Shown piece by piece: positions 1-7,462 of a DNA stretch of 10,521 bases (position 1 is the stretch's first letter; each line of letters begins with the position of its first letter). Source of the stretch: UBA4416 sp044340865. Lineage in GTDB: Bacteria > Bacteroidota > Bacteroidia > B-17B0 > Aurantibacillaceae. The position numbers and the translations under genes are program-made. Below the pieces are notes generated by a model. That model worked only from the letters and a program-made list of their open reading frames with translations, had not been told where the DNA came from and ran no database searches. The DNA lies in NCBI GenBank assembly GCA_044340865.1, contig JBIISW010000091.1, positions 1-10,521 of the forward strand, in the 5' to 3' direction.

Positions 1-1657
1 GTAAAACAGAAACTTCAGATTCAACTTGAGAATTAATATCCACATTTGATTGAATGGATATTAATTCATTATTTTTTGCTTCTAATTCAGATTTTAAAAA
101 TTGTATTTCGGTTTCTAAGGCTGAATTATTCGCCGATAAATTTGTAATCTCAAAGTTTTTTGAAGATAATACCTCTTTTAACTCATTCGCTTTTAATTCA
201 GAATTTGTTTGTAGCGAAAATAATTCTGTCTTTAGAATGGTTAATTCTTCTTCCGTCGTTTCCAATGTATCGGCAACAGCATCAATTTCTGAAATCAAAA
301 CTGTATTTTCTGCTAATAACTTTTCAAATTCGATTTTTTGTGAATCAAGAGCTTGCGTCGTTTGAAATTCGGATTCATTTTTAATACTTAATAATTCGCT
401 TAAGTGAATTAATTCTGCATTTTTAGAATTCAATGAACTTTCTAAATTTGTCAACTTCGAGTTAAGAGCTTCGTGCTGCTGATCAAAATCTGTTGATTGC
501 TCAACTTTATAATTAGAAAATTCTAATTCTAAGGCATCAAACGCTTCAATTTTATTAACTAATTCTTCCGTTTTAAATGCTAAATCAATGGTAAATTTTT
601 CTATTTGAGCGTTCTGATTATCGATATGATAAACCATCTCTTTAATCTTTTCTTTGAAATGCTCATTTTCTGTTACCAATAAACTTAAATCATCTGTAAG
701 TTTTGAATGATCATTTGATGAATTAGAAAGTGCATCAGATAGTTTAAGTTCGTATTCTGATTTTAAATTTTCAATGGTATTTTCTGAATTTAAAATGATC
801 TCGGCTAAACTTTGTTGATGAGATTCAATAAGACATTGCTCATTTTCAGTAAAGCTTGCTTGTAAAGCATCTAAACGTGTGTTCAAATCAGTTTCGTAAT
901 TTAATTTTCCATCTTGAAGCGTGGATGTTAATTCTACGATTCTAGTTTCGTAATGATTCGTCAATTCACTTCTTTGTTCCTCAAGTTGATGCAACAATGA
1001 ACTTATCTTTAATTCATAAGCATCTGTCACTTCAGAATTAGAAAGCTCATGACTACTTTTTAGTGTTTCAATTTGTAAAGTAAACTCCTGTGTTAAAGTT
1101 TCAATTTGCAATTCATAAGCATTAACTGTTTCTTGATGTGATGCATCATAAGAAGCCGTCAATTCCGAAATTTTTAATTCTAATTCACTACGCATACCAT
1201 TTTGCTGATAGGAGGTATTAGATTTTAATTCTTGTAATTGTGATTCATACGATACTTTCAAATCAGCAATTTCTTGATTAGAAATAGCTTGAATGCCAGT
1301 CATTTTTATATCGTATTCTGCTGATATTGATTGTAATTGAGATTCTAAATCAGTTATTTTCGTAATTAAGCTACTAATTTCTAATTGCTTCTCTTCTAAC
1401 TGTTCATTAATTGTATTCCTTAAATCTGTAAAAGATGCAACTTCACTTTTAAAGTTTGTATTATCGCGCTCCATCACAAGTAACTTAGTATTAAGCACGT
1501 CAATTGAAACTTGTAACCGTTTACAATCTTCGTCACGCTGAATTAATTGATTACGGTAATCGCTCAATGAGCGTTTTACTTCAATGTATTCTTTACGAAG
1601 TGTAATATCGCTTTCTAACACTTCTTGTAACTCAGATTTAATATTTTCTACATTCAT
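1..1657 (-). CDS. Long coiled-coil protein with 11-residue repeats, C-terminus outside window
   Basis: The minus frame is open from an ATG at 1657-1655 to base 1, giving 552 codons with no stop, so the protein continues past the window. I do not recognise a named family. The translation is rich in E, L, S, N, K and I. I found no proline and no tryptophan in it, only three glycines and two cysteines, which fits one almost unbroken alpha-helical rod. Residues about 104-312 follow an 11-residue pattern with Y/F/L/H at position 1, I/L at 5 and L at 8. Residues about 313-552 look more like ordinary heptads. There is no signal peptide, membrane segment or Walker A motif at the N-terminus, so it is probably cytoplasmic and is not an SMC or SbcC ATPase in the part seen. 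Automatic annotation may still call it SMC-like because of composition. It is transcribed away from the M23 peptidase. A structural or scaffolding role is inference only. Confidence 0.85.
   Translation of the reverse strand, partial: MNVENIKSELQEVLESDITLRKEYIEVKRSLSDYRNQLIQRDEDCKRLQVSIDVLNTKLLVMERDNTNFKSEVASFTDLRNTINEQLEEKQLEISSLITKITDLESQLQSISAEYDIKMTGIQAISNQEIADLKVSYESQLQELKSNTSYQQNGMRSELELKISELTASYDASHQETVNAYELQIETLTQEFTLQIETLKSSHELSNSEVTDAYELKISSLLHQLEEQRSELTNHYETRIVELTSTLQDGKLNYETDLNTRLDALQASFTENEQCLIESHQQSLAEIILNSENTIENLKSEYELKLSDALSNSSNDHSKLTDDLSLLVTENEHFKEKIKEMVYHIDNQNAQIEKFTIDLAFKTEELVNKIEAFDALELEFSNYKVEQSTDFDQQHEALNSKLTNLESSLNSKNAELIHLSELLSIKNESEFQTTQALDSQKIEFEKLLAENTVLISEIDAVADTLETTEEELTILKTELFSLQTNSELKANELKEVLSSKNFEITNLSANNSALETEIQFLKSELEAKNNELISIQSNVDINSQVESEVSVL
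722..1348 (-). repeat. Nineteen consecutive hendecad (11-residue) coiled-coil units
   Basis: Residues 104-312 of the coiled-coil protein divide without gaps into 19 units of 11 residues (33 bases each). The loose consensus is [Y/F/L/H]-E-x-x-[I/L]-x-x-L-x-x-x. Clear units start at residues 104 (LESQLQSI), 137 (YESQLQEL), 181 (YELQIETL), 192 (FTLQIETL), 214 (YELKISSL), 236 (YETRIVEL) and 302 (YELKLSDA). Several units, such as those at 148, 170, 247 and 313 onwards, are degenerate. The repeat is visible in protein; the DNA copies have diverged, so this is an old duplication or selection for the pattern, not a recent tandem expansion. Confidence 0.65.
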
Positions 1658-1755
1658 AATTAATGTTTTATTTACACTACTTTTTTGTTTCTTATCTTTA
1701 TTTCTAAAGAATTAAAAACAAACAATTTGCTGTTGGTTAAAATTAAGGGATTAGG

Positions 1756-1785
1756 TTGTTGATTTTACTAATCACTTTAACTTTA
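1756..1785 (+). promoter_or_regulatory. Candidate Bacteroidota-type promoter for the M23 peptidase gene
   Basis: TTG at 1756-1758 is followed after 19 bases by TAACTTTA at 1778-1785, which matches TAnnTTTG except for the last base. Transcription would begin near 1792, giving a leader of about 40 bases before the ATG at 1835. The 1658-1834 gap also has to hold the promoter of the divergent coiled-coil gene, for which I found no convincing match. The element is short and the DNA is AT-rich, so chance matches are expected. Confidence 0.3.
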
Positions 1786-1834
1786 CATTAACAAGTCTTT
1801 GTTAATTAACTTTTTACAAAATAAATCCAATTTA

Positions 1835-3487
1835 ATGCTTCCATCAAAATTCATAATCATAATTTATTTCATTACGAACACTACTTTTTTTTATTCACAA
1901 AAAACGCCATCTGGCTTTATTTTACCATTAGAAAATAAACCCATCATAACCGGTAATTATGGGGAAATAAGGCCTAATCATTTTCATGCTGGATTAGATT
2001 TTACAACTGATCCGATAAAAAATTTACCAATTAAATGTGTATACGATGGATACGTTAGTCGTATAAAAATTAGTTCCGTTGGATATGGAAAAGCTTTGTA
2101 TATAACACATCCTAATGGTTATGTGTCTGTTTATGCGCATCAAAAAAAATACGCTGATCAGATAGAAACTTATATTCAAAACCAACAAGTAACATTAAAA
2201 CAAAATGAAATAGATGTAACACTTAAACCTCATGAACTAATTTTTAAAAAAGGTGATATCATTGGATATACAGGAAATACTGGCGGATCAACGGGTCCGC
2301 ATTTACATTTCGAAATAAGACATGAACTAACTGAAATACCAATCAACCCACTATTAATCTATAAAGTAAAAGACGATATTAAGCCAATCATTACGCATAT
2401 TAGTTTATACGACGCAAAAGATACAAACGCTATTCTTTTAGAAAAAATAATTGCCGTAAAAAATACTAATAACAACCTTAGTTCAATGACTAATTCTATT
2501 ATCTCATCTGATTCTCACGTTGCGATTGCCTATGCAGGTTATGATATTTCAAACGGAACAACAAATAAAAATAATATTTATGAAGTTAAACTGAGCGTAG
2601 ACAACAACCTGATTTACCACCATCAATTAAATAATATCAGCTTTGATAACGGCCGATTTGTCAATGTATTCAGCGAAAAATCAAATGGTATTAAATTACA
2701 AAAATGTTTTACGCCAACGTGTTTCAGCATTGACATTTACAAAGACGTTATCAATAATGGCGTCATTCATTTAAATGATACCTTATTCCATCTCGTCAAC
2801 TTAGAAGTTAATGATGAAAATAACAATAAAAATAGCCTTACCTTTTATTTAAAAACAAAATCCATAACGGCGCATCATAACATTAAAAATATTCCAAACG
2901 CATTTTGTAATCTTGATTATACAAAAAAAGAAACAGATTACATGATTCAAATAAAGTCTGGTTCCTTGGCTGAAAATAGCACGATTACTGTACAAAAAAA
3001 TAACGCTACAAATAATAACAGCGTTCAAATAAAAAGTACACATTCATTTTTAATAAAACCAATGACGGTATCATTAAAAATAGAAAAGGTTATAGAAAAA
3101 TATAAATCCAAAATACTGATGCTTTGTAATCAAGCAAGCATCGGTGGAATTTATGAAAATGGCTGGCTAACATCGGACACAAAAACATTTGGAACTTTTA
3201 CTTATGCTTATGATACCATAGCTCCATACATTACTTTATTAAAACCAAGAAAAAAAACAAATTCAAAGAACTTCATTAGTTTTAAGATAAATGACGATCT
3301 CAGTGGCATTAAAGAATATCATTTGTTTATAAATAATGAGTGGACAATTGCTGAGTACGACGCAAAAACAGAACAATTAATTTGCAATTTTAATGAGCAT
3401 ACTCCGAAAGGAAAAATTGTTTTAAAATTAGAAGTGATAGATAAAGTAAACAATACAAAAACCTATAAAACAAGCATTGAAAGGTAA
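1835..3487 (+). CDS. Exported M23 (LytM-type) metallopeptidase with C-terminal Ig-like region
   Basis: This is predicted to be a zinc endopeptidase that cuts peptidoglycan cross-bridges or stem peptides in the periplasm. I chose the ATG at 1835 (550 residues) because it puts a typical signal peptide at the very N-terminus: MLPSK, then a hydrophobic stretch to about residue 20. An in-frame TTG at 1799 would add 12 residues before it. All catalytic positions of the M23 family are present: H51 and D55 (HAGLD), H102 (YAH), then H156 and H158 (HLHFEIR) after a GNTGGSTGP loop. Unlike degenerate LytM regulators such as EnvC or NlpD, it should therefore be active. An insert of about 30 residues lies between H102 and the HLH motif. 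Residues about 190-458 are beta-rich and unrecognised. Residues 459-550 open with DTIAPYI, which looks like the start of an Ig-like domain. There is no lipobox and no obvious sorting domain. Confidence 0.9.
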   Translation: MLPSKFIIIIYFITNTTFFYSQKTPSGFILPLENKPIITGNYGEIRPNHFHAGLDFTTDPIKNLPIKCVYDGYVSRIKISSVGYGKALYITHPNGYVSVYAHQKKYADQIETYIQNQQVTLKQNEIDVTLKPHELIFKKGDIIGYTGNTGGSTGPHLHFEIRHELTEIPINPLLIYKVKDDIKPIITHISLYDAKDTNAILLEKIIAVKNTNNNLSSMTNSIISSDSHVAIAYAGYDISNGTTNKNNIYEVKLSVDNNLIYHHQLNNISFDNGRFVNVFSEKSNGIKLQKCFTPTCFSIDIYKDVINNGVIHLNDTLFHLVNLEVNDENNNKNSLTFYLKTKSITAHHNIKNIPNAFCNLDYTKKETDYMIQIKSGSLAENSTITVQKNNATNNNSVQIKSTHSFLIKPMTVSLKIEKVIEKYKSKILMLCNQASIGGIYENGWLTSDTKTFGTFTYAYDTIAPYITLLKPRKKTNSKNFISFKINDDLSGIKEYHLFINNEWTIAEYDAKTEQLICNFNEHTPKGKIVLKLEVIDKVNNTKTYKTSIER

Positions 3488-3500
3488 ATAGAGTATTTAC
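3484..3500. terminator. Inverted repeat carrying both stop codons of the convergent gene pair
   Basis: GTAAATA (3484-3490), loop GAG, TATTTAC (3494-3500) is a perfect 7-base-pair inverted repeat. The left arm holds the TAA of the M23 gene (3485-3487). The right arm holds the TAA of the S4 gene, read on the minus strand (3499-3497). It could act as a small bidirectional 3'-end hairpin. The stem has only one G-C pair, and neither side is followed by a run of T in the transcript sense, so it is not a standard intrinsic terminator. Confidence 0.35.
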
Positions 3501-3880
3501 AAAAATAAATCGTCTATATCGCGTTTGTCTTTTTTAGTTGGTCTTCCAGTTCCTTTATCTCGTTTAATATTAGAAACAAAAAACAATGATTCCAACTTTT
3601 CTAGTTTCTCAACAGGAGGGCTCTTATCTATATAATGTTTTAAAGCAATTTCATAACTCTGTCGATTTTCAATCAAAGCCGTTACCTCTATTATTTTTTT
3701 GATTCCGCCACTGAAAGACATAGTATATTCATCCCCAATTTTTACCAATCGAGAAGCCTTTACGGCTTCGCCATTTAACTTAACCTTATTGTTTTTGATA
3801 GATGTACTAGCCAATGAACGAGATTTATAGATGCGTATGGCCCATAAATAACAATCTAACCTTACTGAATCAAGTGCCAT
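3497..3880 (-). CDS. S4-domain RNA-binding protein, Hsp15/HslR-like
   Basis: This 127-residue protein is close to the length of E. coli Hsp15 (133). The S4 RNA-binding domain spans about residues 5-65: VRLDCYLWAIRIYKSRS at the start, then KVKLNGEAVKASRLVKIGD, where the NG turn and KIGD are typical of S4. The basic C-terminal tail ends in GRPTKKDKRDIDDL, as in bacterial Hsp15-type proteins. Family members bind the 50S subunit carrying a stalled peptidyl-tRNA and help recycle it; the role here is inferred from the family. I chose the ATG at 3880-3878 because the conserved region begins there. An in-frame ATG at 3928 would add 16 residues that do not resemble the family, and a promoter-like element lies between the two. 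The gene converges on the M23 gene with 9 bases between stops and is divergent from recF. Confidence 0.88.
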   Translation of the reverse strand: MALDSVRLDCYLWAIRIYKSRSLASTSIKNNKVKLNGEAVKASRLVKIGDEYTMSFSGGIKKIIEVTALIENRQSYEIALKHYIDKSPPVEKLEKLESLFFVSNIKRDKGTGRPTKKDKRDIDDLFL

Positions 3881-3898
3881 TCTAAGAATTAATTTTTT

Positions 3899-3906
3899 CA
3901 AATTTA
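3899..3906 (-). promoter_or_regulatory. Candidate -7 element of the S4-protein promoter
   Basis: Read on the minus strand, 3906-3899 is TAAATTTG, an exact match to the Bacteroidota -7 consensus TAnnTTTG. It lies 18 bases upstream of the ATG at 3880, so the leader would be very short, about 12 bases. I see no well-spaced TTG at the -33 position. If real, it rules out the longer start at 3928. Confidence 0.4.
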
Positions 3907-3990
3907 CAAATGTTTTATGACAACACATATGATAAAAACATTTAATAACAATCTACAAAAAAACTAATATCCTTTGTATCTTTAAACCTT

Positions 3991-5097
3991 ATGTTATTAG
4001 AAAAATTATCACTCCTTAATTTTAAAAATTATACCGAAGCACAAATGACTTTCTCAGAAAAGTTTAATTGTTTCGTTGGCAATAATGGTGCTGGTAAAAC
4101 AAATATTTTAGACGCTATTCATTATATTTCATTATGTAAAAGCTACTTCAATAGTATAGATAGTCAAAATATACAGCACGAATTGCCCTTTTTTGCTATA
4201 CAAGCATGGATTGAAAAAAATGGAACAACCGATGAAATTTATTGTGCCTTAAAACGTGGGCAAAAAAAACAATTTAAACGCAATAAAAAAGAATACGAGC
4301 GCTTATCTGAACATATTGGTATTTATCCACTCGTGATGATTTCGCCTTCAGATAGCGAACTTATATTAGATGGTAGTGAAGTAAGGCGTAAGTTTATTGA
4401 TAGCATCATATCTCAATACGATAAACATTATCTTGATTCATTAATATCATACAATCATGCCTTACATCAGCGCAATGCTTTGCTTAAATATTTTTATGAA
4501 CATCGACATTTTGATGCGTTAAGTTTAGAAGTATGGGATGATAAACTCATTCAATACGGAGAAACAATCATCTCAAAACGTAATCAATTCTTAGAGGAAT
4601 TTATCCCTTTGTTTAATGCCAACTACGAGTTAATTAGCGGTAGTACAGAAATAGCGAGCATTCATTATTTAGCATCAACCAAAGGCGCTGATTTTAAATC
4701 ATTATTACAATCCAATTTAGAGCGGGATAAAATAGTGCATCACACAACTATCGGACCTCACAAAGATGATTTAGAGTTTAAATTACTAAACTCGAGTTTG
4801 AAAAAATTTGCTTCACAAGGTCAGCAAAAATCATACTTACTAGCACTTAAGCTAGCCCAATTCGAATTTGTAAAAAAGAAAACAAATACCAAACCTTTAT
4901 TGCTACTTGATGATATTTATGATAAATTAGACGAGTCAAGATTTACCAAATTGATTGAATTAGTTAGTAGTGAGAATTTTGGGCAAATATTTATAACAGA
5001 TACGCATCCTGAGCGCATGAAAACATTATTTTTAAAATCGAACTCTAAACACGCTATCTTTATTGTGGATAATGGAATAGTTAATCAACATGGCTAA
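3991..5097 (+). CDS. recF: RecF, DNA replication and repair ATPase
   Basis: RecF is an SMC-like ABC ATPase that, with RecO and RecR, loads RecA at single-strand gaps and stalled forks. The 368-residue length is normal for the family. The N-terminus (LLEKLSLLNFKNY) is the usual RecF opening strand. Walker A is GNNGAGKT at residues 30-37, the signature motif is ASQGQQKS at 274-281, and Walker B is LLLLDD ending at D307-D308. The D-loop DKLD is at 311-314. All motifs are intact. The ATG at 3991 is the first residue of the conserved fold; no Shine-Dalgarno sequence is visible. A weak -7-like TATCTTTA lies at 3977-3984, so close that the mRNA would be almost leaderless; I do not rely on it. Its last 8 bases overlap the next gene, which suggests translational coupling. 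It appears to head the run ending at 8029. Confidence 0.97.
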   Translation: MLLEKLSLLNFKNYTEAQMTFSEKFNCFVGNNGAGKTNILDAIHYISLCKSYFNSIDSQNIQHELPFFAIQAWIEKNGTTDEIYCALKRGQKKQFKRNKKEYERLSEHIGIYPLVMISPSDSELILDGSEVRRKFIDSIISQYDKHYLDSLISYNHALHQRNALLKYFYEHRHFDALSLEVWDDKLIQYGETIISKRNQFLEEFIPLFNANYELISGSTEIASIHYLASTKGADFKSLLQSNLERDKIVHHTTIGPHKDDLEFKLLNSSLKKFASQGQQKSYLLALKLAQFEFVKKKTNTKPLLLLDDIYDKLDESRFTKLIELVSSENFGQIFITDTHPERMKTLFLKSNSKHAIFIVDNGIVNQHG

Positions 5098-5383
5098 ACA
5101 TAGTAATTTAATAAAACTAGGAGATGCCATTTCTCAACTTTTCAAAGAAGAAAAGCTCGATGAGAAATACAGTATTTTTGCCATCAGAAATGATTGGGAA
5201 AAAATTGTAGGAACCATGATTTCAAAACACACTACTCAAATAAATTTTACAAATGGCCACTTATATGTTTCAATCGATTCCTCTATAGTAAGAAATGAAA
5301 TGGCTTTCGCAAAAGAAGATATCATCAATAAAGTAAACAAATTTGTGGGTAATAGATTAATTAAAGAATTAGTATTGAAATAA
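5090..5383 (+). CDS. DUF721 / DciA-like protein
   Basis: This 97-residue protein has the DUF721 pattern: W36 followed by IVG (39-41), then KHT, INFTNGHLYVSI, a run of serines before VRNEMAF, and a closing helix containing INKVNKFVGNRLIKELVL. In other bacteria the DUF721 protein DciA binds the replicative helicase DnaB and is needed to load it where DnaC or DnaI loaders are missing. That role is plausible here but is inferred from the family. The short form, just the domain without long extensions, is what I would expect beside recF in Bacteroidota. Its ATG at 5090 lies inside the end of recF (8-base overlap, ATGGCTAA), and ispH starts 3 bases after its stop, so all three are very likely co-transcribed. 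Confidence 0.85.
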   Translation: MAKHSNLIKLGDAISQLFKEEKLDEKYSIFAIRNDWEKIVGTMISKHTTQINFTNGHLYVSIDSSIVRNEMAFAKEDIINKVNKFVGNRLIKELVLK

Positions 5384-5386
5384 ACC

Positions 5387-6616
5387 ATGAAAACATTTAA
5401 TGTTCCGGAGTTTTACAGAAGTCCAATTATTACCAAAGTAAAACAATACCGTAAAATACAGGACCCACGAAAAAAGGATAATGCTCCAACAGTGTTGAAC
5501 TTTGGAAAAATAAATTATTTAATTGCTAGACACTTCGGATTTTGCTATGGTGTAGAAAACGCCATTGAAATTTCATTTAAAGCTTTAGAAGAAAATGAAG
5601 GCAAACGTGTGTTTTTATTAAGTCAAATGATTCACAATCCTGATGTAAATAATGATTTAACAGAACGAGGTGTTCAGTTTTTACAAGATACAAATGGAAA
5701 ACAACTAATTAGTTTTGATACCTTAACAAGCGACGATGTAGTCATCATTCCAGCATTTGGAGCACCTCTTGATGTCATTAGTTTATTAGAATCAAAACAC
5801 ATAAAAACTGAAAAATACAATACAACTTGCCCATTTGTGGAACGTGTTTGGAAAAAATCTGAGTCCATAGGCAAAGAAAATTACACTATTATCATACATG
5901 GAAAAAATACGCACGAAGAAACACGCGCTACATTTTCGAGAAGTGATAAACATAGCAGAGCCATTGTGGTAAGAGATTTAGAAGAATCTAAATTACTAGC
6001 AGATTATATTTTAGGAATAAAAAACAAAGATCAATTTGTTGTTGATTTTAAAGATAAATATTCAAACTCTTTATGCCTTGAAACTGATTTTGATAGAATT
6101 GGAGTCATCAATCAAACAACCATGCTTGCAAGTGAAACGCAAGAAATTGCTGACTTTTTTAAAAACATCATGATTCAAAAATATGGTGAAGCATCTATTG
6201 GTAATCATTTTGCTGATACAAGAGATACCCTATGTTATGCTACAAACGAAAACCAAGATGCCACGTATGGATTGTTAAACGCGGAGGCAGATTTAGCCAT
6301 TGTCGTTGGAGGCTACAACAGTAGTAATACATCTCATTTAGTAGAACTATGTGAAAAAAAATTCACAACCTATTTTATTTCATCAGAAAAAGAAATCATA
6401 GACGCAACAACTATTCAACATTTTGATTATCCAAATAAAAAACACTTAGTAACAAATCACTTTTTACCAAAACATTCGCCATTAAATATTATTATCACCA
6501 GCGGTGCATCGTGTCCCGATTCAGTTATAGAAGGCGTTATTAATAAATTAAATAGTTTTTATTCGGATTTAATTCCTACGGAAACAGTGTTAAATAACTT
6601 ACACACTAGCATTTAA
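5387..6616 (+). CDS. ispH: IspH, 4-hydroxy-3-methylbut-2-enyl diphosphate reductase (long form)
   Basis: IspH is the last enzyme of the MEP pathway. It reduces HMBPP to isopentenyl and dimethylallyl diphosphate with a [4Fe-4S] cluster. The three cluster cysteines are present: C53 (HFGFCYGV), C148 (TTCPFVERVW) and C376 (GASCPDSV). The substrate-binding HEET motif is at 176-179, and the SSNTSHL stretch is the usual phosphate-binding region. At 409 residues it is clearly longer than the E. coli enzyme (about 316). The extra length is about 40 residues at the N-terminus plus inserts between C148 and C376. In length this resembles the cyanobacterial and plant type. The ATG at 5387 is 3 bases after the DUF721 stop. 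Conserved-looking sequence (RSPIITKVKQYR) begins at residue 11, so I keep this start over any internal one. Translation ends 14 bases before the exonuclease start. Confidence 0.95.
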   Translation: MKTFNVPEFYRSPIITKVKQYRKIQDPRKKDNAPTVLNFGKINYLIARHFGFCYGVENAIEISFKALEENEGKRVFLLSQMIHNPDVNNDLTERGVQFLQDTNGKQLISFDTLTSDDVVIIPAFGAPLDVISLLESKHIKTEKYNTTCPFVERVWKKSESIGKENYTIIIHGKNTHEETRATFSRSDKHSRAIVVRDLEESKLLADYILGIKNKDQFVVDFKDKYSNSLCLETDFDRIGVINQTTMLASETQEIADFFKNIMIQKYGEASIGNHFADTRDTLCYATNENQDATYGLLNAEADLAIVVGGYNSSNTSHLVELCEKKFTTYFISSEKEIIDATTIQHFDYPNKKHLVTNHFLPKHSPLNIIITSGASCPDSVIEGVINKLNSFYSDLIPTETVLNNLHTSI

Positions 6617-6630
6617 AAACAAAAAATAAA

Positions 6631-7431
6631 ATGAATTTAAATTTAACGAAACCACTTGCCTTTTTTGATTTAGAAACAACAGGCGTTAATATTAGCTCTG
6701 ATAGAATTGTAGAAATATCAGTGGTACGTGTAAACATTGACAATACAACTGACATACTGACTAAAAAAATAAATCCAACTATCCCGATTCCAATTGCCAC
6801 ATCAAAAATACATGGCATATATGATAAAGACGTTGCTGATGCACCAACATTTAAAGAGTTTTCAGCACAACTGTTTCAGTTTATCAGCAACTGTGATTTG
6901 GGCGGATTTAATTCAAATAAATTTGATGTACCATTATTAGCTGAAGAATTTTTAAGAGCCGACATCGATTTTGATTTAAAAAATAGAAAATTAATTGATG
7001 TGCAAAATATCTTCCATATCATGGAACCAAGAAATTTAACGGCTGCTTATAAATTCTACTGCGGAAAGCACTTAGAAAATGCACACTCTGCCGAAGCAGA
7101 CACAGTAGCTACCTACGAAATATTTAAAGCGCAAATTCAACATTATGAGAATACTGAAAAACTAGATGAGAAAGGTAATGCATTTAAACCAGTTGTAAAC
7201 GATATGACAGTATTAAGTGAACTCACTAACAGATTTAAACAAGCTGATTTATCCGCAAGAATTGTATACAACGAAAAAGACGAAGAAATTTTTAATTTCG
7301 GAAAACACAAAGGAAAAACAGTAAAAGAAGTGTTTGAAAAAGAACCTGGATATTACAGTTGGATGATGCAAGGTGATTTTCCACTTTACACAAAAAAAAT
7401 CATTACACAAATCAGATTAAGCATGAAGTAA
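6631..7431 (+). CDS. DEDDh 3'-5' exonuclease (DnaQ-like) with C-terminal FGKHKGK module
   Basis: This is predicted to remove nucleotides from DNA 3' ends, as do the DNA polymerase III epsilon subunit and exonuclease X. The 266 residues hold a complete DEDDh set: D13 and E15 (FFDLETTG), D99 (NSNKFDVPLL), then H152 and D157 (HSAEAD). An HGI motif lies before D99, as in the DnaQ and PolC families. The C-terminal part (about 205-266) contains FNFGKHKGK (221-229) followed by a W-rich segment ending in a helix. This resembles the DUF3820-type or exonuclease X C-terminal module, thought to bind DNA. It is a stand-alone enzyme rather than part of a polymerase. It follows ispH by 14 bases and precedes the unknown acidic gene by 31, so it is probably expressed with recF. 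Substrate preference cannot be read from the sequence. Confidence 0.9.
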   Translation: MNLNLTKPLAFFDLETTGVNISSDRIVEISVVRVNIDNTTDILTKKINPTIPIPIATSKIHGIYDKDVADAPTFKEFSAQLFQFISNCDLGGFNSNKFDVPLLAEEFLRADIDFDLKNRKLIDVQNIFHIMEPRNLTAAYKFYCGKHLENAHSAEADTVATYEIFKAQIQHYENTEKLDEKGNAFKPVVNDMTVLSELTNRFKQADLSARIVYNEKDEEIFNFGKHKGKTVKEVFEKEPGYYSWMMQGDFPLYTKKIITQIRLSMK

Positions 7432-7462
7432 TGATTACAACTGCTTTTTAAACTCCATACGC

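Noticed and set aside
54..384. Two plus-strand open frames opposite the coiled-coil gene
   Set aside because: They are low-complexity S/F/N-rich or unrelated translations lying antisense to a continuous 552-codon minus-strand frame; the coiled-coil reading explains the sequence.
1..1657. SMC/Rad50-type chromosome segregation ATPase
   Set aside because: No Walker A motif in the N-terminal region, where an SMC protein would have it; resemblance comes from coiled-coil composition only.
1799..1834. TTG start 12 codons upstream of the M23 ATG
   Set aside because: It would put a polar segment (NFLQNKSN) in front of a normal signal peptide; the ATG at 1835 starts directly at the signal peptide.
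2849..3043. Minus-strand open frame inside the M23 gene, and similar minus-strand frames inside ispH, the exonuclease and the exporter
   Set aside because: All are antisense to strong family-matched genes, have no recognisable domains and no promoter of their own.
3881..3928. Upstream ATG of the S4 gene, adding 16 residues
   Set aside because: The extra residues do not look like the family N-terminus, and a TAAATTTG promoter element lies between this ATG and the chosen start.
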